Source: Massilia sp. CF038
Lineage (GTDB): Bacteria; Pseudomonadota; Gammaproteobacteria; Burkholderiales; Burkholderiaceae_D
Assembly: GCF_900129765.1 (NCBI RefSeq)
Contig: NZ_FQWU01000002.1
Span: 930,001-994,000 of the forward strand
DNA length: 64,000 nucleotides
Reading direction: 5' to 3'
A program made the position numbers and the translations under genes. Shown one piece after another: positions 26,999 through 33,834 of this stretch (the stretch's first letter is position 1; each line of letters begins with the position of its first letter). The notes beneath the pieces are model-generated. The model saw only the letters and a list, made by a program, of their open reading frames with translations, searched no databases and was not told the origin of the DNA.

Positions 26999-28210
26999 AT
27001 GTTTCAGGCTCTGGTAAAACAAACAAACGTGGCTGCGCGCCCTGTCCGCACGGTCCTGTCAGTCGTGCTCAGCACAATGGCATTGAGCGCATGCGGCGGC
27101 GGTGGTGGTGACGCCCCGATCCCCAATCAAGTACAGGCGGCGACGTCGACCCAGCCGCCCGTCCCCGCCGCACCGGCGCCAGCAAGCCCGCCAGCCAACC
27201 CGGCACCAGCGGCCACTCCGGCACCAGCTGCCAACTCGGCGCCACTGGCCACGACCACCAATGCCCCGGCCCCGACCACCGGCGCTGCGGCCCTGGCATC
27301 GGATGCCATCTTTGCCCCGACCAGCTTCTGGTATCAACCGATCCCGGCCAATGTCGCGCTGCATGCAAACACCACCGGCTTCCTGGCCGACTTCCTGCGC
27401 CAGAAAGCGTCCTACTACGGCACCGTCAACATCAACACCTGGGCCTATGCCAGCCCGGTGTACAACGCGGCCGCCGATACGCCGACCACCAAAGTTGCGT
27501 ACTCCAACTGTCAGCAGAAGATTTATGGCGAACCGGCGCTCGAAGCCCAGTGGACCGCCGTGCCGATTCCTGCCGGCGCGGCCCCGGCCGACGGGACCGA
27601 CTCGGAAATGACCGTGTACCAGAAGTCGACGGACACGCTGTGGGAATTCTGGGTGACCAAGAACGTGAACGGTGCCTGGCAAGCTTGCTGGGGCGGCAAG
27701 ATGACCAATGTCAGCAAAAGCAATGGCATCTTCCCCTTCCCGTATGGCACCACGGCCACCGGCCTGCCCTTCATTGGGGGCCAGATCACGGCCGAAGAAC
27801 TGGCACGCGGAGAAATTCGCCACGTGATTGGCATCTCGCTGGTGGAAACGGAAACCAACAGCATTCTGTCGTGGCCGGCGCTGCGTTCGGATGGTTTCAA
27901 CCCGACGCTGGCACCGAACCGCATTCCGGAAGGCTTGCGCTTCCGCCTTGACCCGACCATCAATGTGGACGTGCTGCCGATGACGGCAGCGGGCAAGATC
28001 ATCGCCAAGGCAGCGCAGAAGTACGGCTTTATTGTGTGGGACAAGGCGGGCGCCATTTCGATCCGTGCCCAGAATCCGAAAACCTACACGGCCCAGGGCC
28101 AGGCCAATCCCTACCCCGCGCTGTTTGCCAACAAACCTTCGTATGCCGTGCTCGATGGCTTCCCTTGGGAAAAGCTGCAGTTCTTGCCGATGAATTACGG
28201 CAAGCCCTGA
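26999..28210 (+). CDS. Lipoprotein paralogue of the operon's secreted protein
   Basis: A 403-residue lipoprotein of unknown function. The signal ends in the lipobox ALSAC (Cys about residue 32) followed by a Gly run and a 60-residue Pro/Ala/Thr linker, then a domain from about residue 97 that matches the secreted protein at 7425-8489 across its whole length ([53 protein letters not shown]). The linker suggests it reaches out from a membrane surface. A GAGGTG site lies five bases before the ATG. It is transcribed away from epsL and ends at a strong terminator. Confidence 0.82.
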   Translation: MFQALVKQTNVAARPVRTVLSVVLSTMALSACGGGGGDAPIPNQVQAATSTQPPVPAAPAPASPPANPAPAATPAPAANSAPLATTTNAPAPTTGAAALASDAIFAPTSFWYQPIPANVALHANTTGFLADFLRQKASYYGTVNINTWAYASPVYNAAADTPTTKVAYSNCQQKIYGEPALEAQWTAVPIPAGAAPADGTDSEMTVYQKSTDTLWEFWVTKNVNGAWQACWGGKMTNVSKSNGIFPFPYGTTATGLPFIGGQITAEELARGEIRHVIGISLVETETNSILSWPALRSDGFNPTLAPNRIPEGLRFRLDPTINVDVLPMTAAGKIIAKAAQKYGFIVWDKAGAISIRAQNPKTYTAQGQANPYPALFANKPSYAVLDGFPWEKLQFLPMNYGKP

Positions 28211-28236
28211 TTCAGCGGCACCGCCGTAGCACTTAC

Positions 28237-28273
28237 AATGGCAGCGACGTGCAAACGTCGCTGCCATTTTTTT
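28237..28273 (+). terminator. Rho-independent terminator
   Basis: A perfect 14-bp stem (AATGGCAGCGACGT with ACGTCGCTGCCATT) with a GCAA loop at 28251-28254 is followed by further T residues. It ends the transcript of the lipoprotein gene 26 bp after the stop codon. Confidence 0.95.
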
Positions 28274-28334
28274 CGTCCGATGCGATTGCGTCACCGCGCT
28301 AGTGCGTGCGCCGCCTCCCAAGACAAAGGAACTC

Positions 28335-28862
28335 ATGTACAAATTCATCTTGCTGGCGTGGGCCATCAGCTTCTCGCAAGACATTTTTGCCTGCTCATGC
28401 GATGTCACACCGCTGGACACTGTTGCCGTGCGCAGCGCCCCGCAGATCGTCATCTTCCGCCTGGTCAGTGCGCGCGTCGCAGCCAGCAGGGACGGTACGG
28501 GCGCCCGCAACGACGTCATCGGAACAGTGCAGCCGGTTGAGAGCCTGCGCGGTCGCAAGAGCGCCATGCGCGAAGTGCAGTTTTCTACCGAGCCTTGCTG
28601 TGGTCTGCGGCTGGACGTCGGGGCGTATTTCGCGGCGTTTCCCGATCAAAATCAGTCACGGTTCTTCGCGAATAACGGCAACCTGATCGAACTGGGACAC
28701 GCCGCCGCCTTCCAGGACGGCCGCGACCGGCTGATAAAAGTGCTCGAAGGCCGACAAACCTTAAACAGTGTATTTGGGCGCAGCGTGCGCGACAGGACCG
28801 AGCAGTCGCCGGTACTTCCTCCCTGTGTCGAGCCGGGCAAAATCAGGCTGAGTACGCCGTAA
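28335..28862 (+). CDS. Small secreted CSC protein (possible NTR/TIMP-like fold)
   Basis: A 175-residue exported protein of unknown role. The signal peptide is expected to be cut just before or within ACSCDV, so that the mature N-terminus is Cys-Ser-Cys. A mature CxC start with later cysteines (EPCCGLRLDVG, PPCVEPG) is the layout of TIMP/NTR-like domains, which in animals inhibit metalloproteases; bacterial versions are uncharacterised. ATG 28335 has an AAAGGA site four bases upstream; the longer frame lacks it. Fold assignment is tentative. Confidence 0.65.
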   Translation: MYKFILLAWAISFSQDIFACSCDVTPLDTVAVRSAPQIVIFRLVSARVAASRDGTGARNDVIGTVQPVESLRGRKSAMREVQFSTEPCCGLRLDVGAYFAAFPDQNQSRFFANNGNLIELGHAAAFQDGRDRLIKVLEGRQTLNSVFGRSVRDRTEQSPVLPPCVEPGKIRLSTP

Positions 28863-28977
28863 ATATGCGCGTGCAGACACCTGCGCTGGCCCAGTATGTG
28901 TCCGATTCTAAACATCACGCGACTATTTCTGATAGGCTCGGGCCGCGGAATGAGAATTTATTTTAGGAATGGATCAC

Positions 28978-29628
28978 ATGGCGAAGGCATCAAGCAGCGT
29001 GCAGGATCGCAAGCTGAGAGAATCCGAACAGCGCCGCAAGGACATCATCAAGGTCGTCCGAAAGCTGATTAAAACGGGCGGCACGCGCGAGATGACGCTG
29101 CGCAAAGTCGCGGAACACGCGGGCTTTTCCACGACCGTGGTGTATGGCCTGTTCAAGGACAAAGCCACCCTGATCACCCAGGCCATGGACGAGGATGTCC
29201 TGGCCCTGGTCAAGGCCATGCGCGCTGCGGTCGACCCGGCCCTGTCCCCGATCGACAACATCAAGCGCGTCGGCCGCGCCTACGTCACCTTTGGTTTGCA
29301 GCACCCGGACCAGTACGCACTGGTGTTCATGGAACGGCGCCCGCACACGCCAGTGGAAAACTCCATGCTCGAGCATGGCAACCAGGTGCAGGACCCCTAC
29401 GCTTTTGGGGTACAACTGTTCGTCGAACTGGCCGCCGCCGGCCATGTGAATAAGGCCCAGATCGAAGCCATGGCCCAGATTTTCTGGGAAGGCATTCACG
29501 GCATGACCTCGCTGCGCCTGGTCTTTGGCGACAAGGAAATGTGGTTCGAACACGACGCCTTCGACGTCCACATCGACGCCCTCATGGATGTCCTGATCAC
29601 CGGCATCTTGCACCGCTTCCGCCCCTGA
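28978..29628 (+). CDS. TetR-family transcriptional regulator
   Basis: A 216-residue regulator with an N-terminal TetR helix-turn-helix at about residues 18-65 (REMTLRKVAEHAGFSTTVVYGLFKDKATLI) and an all-helical ligand domain. It lies just ahead of, and in the same direction as, the oxidase-ceramidase operon, and a perfect palindrome overlaps that operon's promoter 41 bases after its stop; it is therefore the likely repressor. No copy of the palindrome is seen before its own gene. ATG 28978 is preferred over 28969 because AGGA is nine bases upstream. Confidence 0.92.
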   Translation: MAKASSSVQDRKLRESEQRRKDIIKVVRKLIKTGGTREMTLRKVAEHAGFSTTVVYGLFKDKATLITQAMDEDVLALVKAMRAAVDPALSPIDNIKRVGRAYVTFGLQHPDQYALVFMERRPHTPVENSMLEHGNQVQDPYAFGVQLFVELAAAGHVNKAQIEAMAQIFWEGIHGMTSLRLVFGDKEMWFEHDAFDVHIDALMDVLITGILHRFRP

Positions 29629-29668
29629 GTTCCCCTTTCAAGCACCCGACCCGGCCCGCGCACGGCAG

Positions 29669-29691
29669 AAAATAAAACGTTGTTTTATTTT
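29669..29691. promoter_or_regulatory. Candidate TetR operator
   Basis: Arms AAAATAAAAC and GTTTTATTTT form a perfect 10-bp inverted repeat around GTT. The right arm overlaps the -35 hexamer of the promoter for the downstream operon, so a bound dimer would block RNA polymerase. It could also fold as a weak hairpin after the regulator gene, but lacks GC pairs. Confidence 0.75.
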
Positions 29692-29708
29692 TGATACGTC
29701 GTTATTAT
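29680..29708 (+). promoter_or_regulatory. Promoter of the oxidase-ceramidase operon
   Basis: TTGTTT (29680-29685) and TATTAT (29703-29708) are separated by exactly 17 bp, a good sigma-70 arrangement. The start of transcription would be near 29715, leaving a short leader before the first ribosome-binding site at about 29732. Confidence 0.6.
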
Positions 29709-29741
29709 CCAGCACATTGTTCTGACAATTGCGGAGGTTGG

Positions 29742-29774
29742 ATGCACACGGTTTCGGACCTGGTATCGGCATGA
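29742..29774 (+). CDS. Possible 10-residue leader peptide
   Basis: An ATG six bases after a GCGGAGG Shine-Dalgarno sequence opens a ten-codon frame (MHTVSDLVSA) whose TGA overlaps the ATG of the oxidase gene as ATGA. The oxidase ATG itself has no clear ribosome-binding site, so its translation may depend on coupling to this small frame. No attenuation features are seen; it may simply be a translational enhancer. Confidence 0.4.
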   Translation: MHTVSDLVSA

Positions 29775-31150
29775 GAACACAGCGCAGATGGTTCCTCAAA
29801 ACCGGCGCTGCCGCCCTTGCAGCGGGCCTGCTTCCGCTACGCATCGCGCCGGCGCAGGCCGCGCAAGCGAGTACTGCCACCCACTGGGAAAACTGGTCCG
29901 GCATCGTGCAGTGCAAGGCCCAGGCGCTGGCCCAGCCGGCCGATGAAGGCGCCGTTGCCACTCTGCTTGCCGGCGCCAGCGGCGCGGTGCGCTGCGTGGG
30001 CGCCGGCCACTCGTTCACGCCCCTGGTGCCAACAGACGGCACCCTCCTTTCGTTGGACCGGGTAGCCGGCCTGCTTGCGCACGACAAGGCCGCCCTGAGC
30101 GCCACCCTGCATGGCGGCACCCGGCTGGCGCAGGTGTCCGCGCAGCTCGACAGCGCGGGCCTGGCCTTGCGCAATCTGCCTGACATCAATATCCAGTCGC
30201 TGGCGGGCGCCATCAGCACTGCCACCCATGGCACCGGCGCCGAACTGCCCGCCATGCACGCCGATGTCACGGCGCTGCGCATCGTCACGCCCCAGGGCGA
30301 GCTGGTCGACTACGACCAGTTGCGCCACCCCGACCAGCTGGCGGCCGCGCGCGTGTCGCTGGGCGCGCTGGGCGTGATCACGCGGGTGACCATGAACGTG
30401 GTGCCAGCCTTTAACCTGCGCCGCAAAGTCTGGCTGGCCCCGGTCGAAGAAATGCTCGAGCGTGCCCCGGAGCTGGCACGCACCCACCGCCATTTCGAGT
30501 TCTACTATTTGCCTTTCACCGGCTATGCGGCCGCCATCACGCATATCCCCTTTGCCGGCACCGAGGTGGCCATGCCACCCTCGCAGGACGAAGACATGCT
30601 GCGCGACCTGCGTCGCCTGCGCGACTGGCTGGGCAGCTATCCGCAATTGCGCCGCTGGAGTGCGGCCAAGCTGATCGACCCCAGCCTCACCGAACACGCC
30701 ACCAACCGTTCCTGGCTGCTGCTGTCGAACACGCGCCCCACCCGCTTCAATGAAACCGAATGCCATGTCCCGCGCGACGCCGGCATTGCCTGCGTGCGCG
30801 ACGTGATCCGCACACTGGAAAAGCGCAACGAAGTATTCTTCCCCTTGGAGTTTCGCTTCGTCAAAGGCGACGATGCCTGGCTTAGCCCCTTCTACAAACG
30901 CGACAGCTGCTCGATTGCCGTCCACGCCGCGCAAGGCGAACCTTACGCTTATCTGATGTCGGAAATTGGCCCCGTGTTCCGCAAATACCAGGGCCGCCCG
31001 CACTGGGGCAAACTGCACAACTTCAGCACGGCCGAACTAGCGGCCCTGTACCCCCGCTTCAAGGACTTTCTGGAACTGCGGCGCAGCCTGGACCCGCGCG
31101 GACGCATGCTCAATCCGCATCTGCGCACCCTGTTCGGAGTGGCCACATGA
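29771..31150 (+). CDS. Tat-exported FAD-binding aldonolactone-oxidase-like oxidoreductase
   Basis: A 459-residue VAO-family flavoprotein. The N-terminus TQRRWFLKTGAAALAAGLLP is a twin-arginine signal, so the enzyme acts outside the cytoplasm. The FAD domain has RCVGAGHSFTPL (His80 is in the position where this family often links FAD covalently) and INIQSLAGAISTATHGTG; the C-terminal cap domain ends with the HWGKLHN and RRSLDPRGRMLNP signatures of D-arabinono-1,4-lactone oxidases. The natural substrate in this operon is probably a different alcohol; I propose sphingosine from context. It overlaps the next gene by ATGA. Confidence 0.88.
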   Translation: MRTQRRWFLKTGAAALAAGLLPLRIAPAQAAQASTATHWENWSGIVQCKAQALAQPADEGAVATLLAGASGAVRCVGAGHSFTPLVPTDGTLLSLDRVAGLLAHDKAALSATLHGGTRLAQVSAQLDSAGLALRNLPDINIQSLAGAISTATHGTGAELPAMHADVTALRIVTPQGELVDYDQLRHPDQLAAARVSLGALGVITRVTMNVVPAFNLRRKVWLAPVEEMLERAPELARTHRHFEFYYLPFTGYAAAITHIPFAGTEVAMPPSQDEDMLRDLRRLRDWLGSYPQLRRWSAAKLIDPSLTEHATNRSWLLLSNTRPTRFNETECHVPRDAGIACVRDVIRTLEKRNEVFFPLEFRFVKGDDAWLSPFYKRDSCSIAVHAAQGEPYAYLMSEIGPVFRKYQGRPHWGKLHNFSTAELAALYPRFKDFLELRRSLDPRGRMLNPHLRTLFGVAT

Positions 31151-32427
31151 AACGGCGCACCATGGTCGCCGCCCTTGGCGCTGGCCTGGTCGGCGCCGGC
31201 GCGCTGGCCCTGCACCCGGGCCAGCGCGGCGCCCCGCATGCGCCCTATTTCGCCCGCATGGCCGCGGCCTTGCGCGCGGCGGGCATCGCCACCCCCACCA
31301 TGGTCATCGACCGCGACGCCCTGCACAATAACGCGGCCCAGGTCACGCGCAACATCGCCGGGCGCATGCAGCTGCGCCTGGTTGCCAAGTCGCTTCCCTG
31401 CCTGCCCTTGCTGGACGACCTGGCTGCGAGCATGCGCACCGACCGGCTGATGGTGTTCAATCTGCCGTATCTGCAGCAACTGGCCGAACAGCGTCCCGCA
31501 TTCGACCTGTTACTTGGCAAACCACTCCCCGTTGCTGCGGCAGCGGCGTTCTATCAGAACCTGAAAACAGCGACCTTCAACCCGTCAACCAAACTGCAAT
31601 GGCTGATCGACGGGCCGCAACGGCTGGCCCAGTACCGCGACCTGGCACGGCAGCGCCACCAGGCCATGCGCGTCAATATCGAACTCGATGTGGGCCTGCA
31701 TCGTGGCGGCGTGGCCGACAGTTCGGCCCTGCAGCAGATGCTGGCCATCTTCAAGTCCGAGCCCTTGCTGGAATGGTCCGGCATGATGGGCTACGACGCC
31801 CACATCGCCAAGCTGCCCGACCTGCCCGGGGTGCGCAGCGGAGCCTTCGAACATGCCACCTCTGTGTACCGTGACTGGACCGCCACTGCCACGCACGCCT
31901 TGCATGCGGGCGCCACCCCGGCGGATCTGACGCTCAACGCAGGCGGCTCGCCCACCTACCGTCTGCATGACGGCAGCAAGACGCCGAACGAAGTGGCGCT
32001 CGGTTCCGCCCTGGTCAAGCCAACTGACTTCGACCTCGATTCCCTGCACGACCTGGCGCCTGCCGCATTCATCGCCACCCCCGTGATCAAGGCACCGCCA
32101 GAATTCCTGATGCCCAACGGGGTCGAGTGGCTGGGCAGTCTGGCGCGCATGTGGGATGCCAATCAGCGCCGCGTGTATTTCATCTACGGCGGCAACTGGC
32201 TGGCCAATCCGGTCTCGCCCGAAGGCCTGGCGCCAAGCGGCCTGTATGGCCCATCGTCGAACCAGCAAGCCATGCTGGGCTCCGGCGCACAGAACCTGCA
32301 GATGGATGACTTCATTTTTTTCCGGCCGCGCCAGAGCGAATCCGTACTCCAGCAGTTTGGCGACATCGTCGTCATGGAAGCAGGCCGTATTACGCAACGG
32401 TGGCCGGTTCTGCCGGCCATGCCATAG
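31147..32427 (+). CDS. Exported PLP-dependent enzyme of the alanine racemase/D-threonine aldolase fold
   Basis: A 426-residue fold-type III PLP protein. It begins with KRRTMVAALGAGLVGAGALAL, a Tat-like export signal. The PLP lysine is probably K81 in LRLVAKSLPC, preceded by TPTMVIDRDALHNNAAQV, the family's usual first block; MGYDAHIAKL and NAGGSPTY follow. D-threonine aldolases and D-serine dehydratases bind a metal through a C-terminal HxD/HxC motif, but here the equivalent stretch reads RPRQSESV, so the metal site appears lost. The exact reaction is unknown. It is coupled to the flavoprotein gene. Confidence 0.8.
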   Translation: MKRRTMVAALGAGLVGAGALALHPGQRGAPHAPYFARMAAALRAAGIATPTMVIDRDALHNNAAQVTRNIAGRMQLRLVAKSLPCLPLLDDLAASMRTDRLMVFNLPYLQQLAEQRPAFDLLLGKPLPVAAAAAFYQNLKTATFNPSTKLQWLIDGPQRLAQYRDLARQRHQAMRVNIELDVGLHRGGVADSSALQQMLAIFKSEPLLEWSGMMGYDAHIAKLPDLPGVRSGAFEHATSVYRDWTATATHALHAGATPADLTLNAGGSPTYRLHDGSKTPNEVALGSALVKPTDFDLDSLHDLAPAAFIATPVIKAPPEFLMPNGVEWLGSLARMWDANQRRVYFIYGGNWLANPVSPEGLAPSGLYGPSSNQQAMLGSGAQNLQMDDFIFFRPRQSESVLQQFGDIVVMEAGRITQRWPVLPAMP

Positions 32428-32453
32428 GGATTGAACGACGACGAGGAGACAAG

Positions 32454-32879
32454 ATGAACGCACAAGGATTGCGCAAGTTGATTTTCATTCTAGCCGCTGC
32501 TGCGGTGGCGCCGGCCATGGCCAGCCAGGACGCCGCAGCAGGACTCTGGCTCAGCGCCGACAAGGCAGCCATCATCGAATTCAAGGCCTGCGCCGACGCA
32601 CCCGGCGCCCTGTGCGGCACCATCGTCTGGGACAAGGATGCCGGCACCCCGGCCGACGCCTGCGGCGTCATGATCGCCAAACTCAAGACCTACGAAGACG
32701 AGGCCTGGCGCAACGGCTGGGTGCACGACCCGCGCACCAAAAAGAACTACAAAGGCATTGTGCGCGTCAAGGATGCCACGCTGATGGTACGGGCCTTTAT
32801 TGGCACCGAGCTGCTGGGCGAAACCGAAGTCATGACTAGGGCGAGCGCCATTCCGCCCGGCTGCAAGACCAAACAATAA
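32454..32879 (+). CDS. DUF2147 family secreted protein
   Basis: A 141-residue protein with a signal peptide (ending near APAMA) and a small beta-rich domain of the DUF2147 type: AAGLWLSADKAAIIEFKAC, LCGTIVWDKDAG, YKGIVRVKDATLMVRAFIG. Two of the cysteines (Cys in EFKAC and in LCGTI) could form a disulfide. The family's function is not known; it may bind a lipid or assist the partner enzymes. A GAGGAGA site precedes the ATG. Confidence 0.85.
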   Translation: MNAQGLRKLIFILAAAAVAPAMASQDAAAGLWLSADKAAIIEFKACADAPGALCGTIVWDKDAGTPADACGVMIAKLKTYEDEAWRNGWVHDPRTKKNYKGIVRVKDATLMVRAFIGTELLGETEVMTRASAIPPGCKTKQ

Positions 32880-32899
32880 CAACACCGCAAGGAGACCCA

Positions 32900-33805
32900 A
32901 TGAACACACGTATCGCCCACGCCATCGGCCTGGCCATCCTGGCTGGCGCCATCCACAGCGCGCAGGCGCAAAGCGACGAGCCGGCCGTACAAAGCTATTC
33001 GCTCGATATTGAAGCGAAGGTGCTGACCGACCGCAAGAACCGCGGCGTGTCGGACACCTACAACCGCCCCGGCGCCGAGCTGACCATGGAAGCGGTGCAC
33101 GAGTCGGGGCTGGTGGGCTACCTGCAGCTGGGTACCGTGCGCAAGGAGATTTTTCCGGAGACGAACGGGCTGCAGGTGACAGGCGCCGTGGGCTACCGCT
33201 GGGGCAAACCGGATGGCTGGCATTTTGGCGTGGGCGCGGCGCAGGAATGGTTCCCGGGCGCGAAGGTCAACAACGCGCCAACCGGCATTGACTGGAGCAC
33301 GGGCGAACCCACCGGGCTGACCGACACCAAGTTCGACACCACCTACGCCATTTTTGAATTTGCTTACGGCGTGGTCGAAGCGCGGTATCTGTACGTGACC
33401 AGCAAAGACCTGCGCGGCAATAACACCGCCATCATTTGCGGCTCCACGTACATGCCGGCCGTGCTGGCGGGCGGCGATCCAAGCAAGGCCATCGCCTGCT
33501 ACGAAGGCGGCTTCGAACATTCGCGCGGCTCCCAGCTGCTGGACGTGGGCGTCGAACATAAACTGACGGGACAGACCAAACTGATTGGCCACCTGGGCTT
33601 CCAGAAAATGCGGCACTTCCGCGACGGTGACCTGGTCGACTACAAATTCGGCGTGGTTCATACCCGCTGGGGCCTGGACTTTGGTGCCGAAATTGCCGGG
33701 GCCGCGCTACGCAACCGTGAACTGGCAGTGGTGCTCGACAGTGCGGGCCGCAGCAAGAAGGTCGACCGCGCCGCGCTGATCCTGTCACTTGCCAAACGTT
33801 TTTGA
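32900..33805 (+). CDS. TorF-like putative outer-membrane porin
   Basis: A 301-residue protein with a signal peptide (cut near SAQAQ) and a beta-barrel pattern ending in a C-terminal Phe (LILSLAKRF). The mature start SLDIEAKVLTDRKNRGVSDTYNRPGAELTMEA resembles the TorF family (conserved hypothetical proteins with a FRGVSxT motif). It may let the operon's substrate or product cross the outer membrane, or bind it. An AAGGAGA site precedes the ATG. Confidence 0.72.
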   Translation: MNTRIAHAIGLAILAGAIHSAQAQSDEPAVQSYSLDIEAKVLTDRKNRGVSDTYNRPGAELTMEAVHESGLVGYLQLGTVRKEIFPETNGLQVTGAVGYRWGKPDGWHFGVGAAQEWFPGAKVNNAPTGIDWSTGEPTGLTDTKFDTTYAIFEFAYGVVEARYLYVTSKDLRGNNTAIICGSTYMPAVLAGGDPSKAIACYEGGFEHSRGSQLLDVGVEHKLTGQTKLIGHLGFQKMRHFRDGDLVDYKFGVVHTRWGLDFGAEIAGAALRNRELAVVLDSAGRSKKVDRAALILSLAKRF

Positions 33806-33834
33806 GGGCACTACACACATAAAAGGAGACTGCA

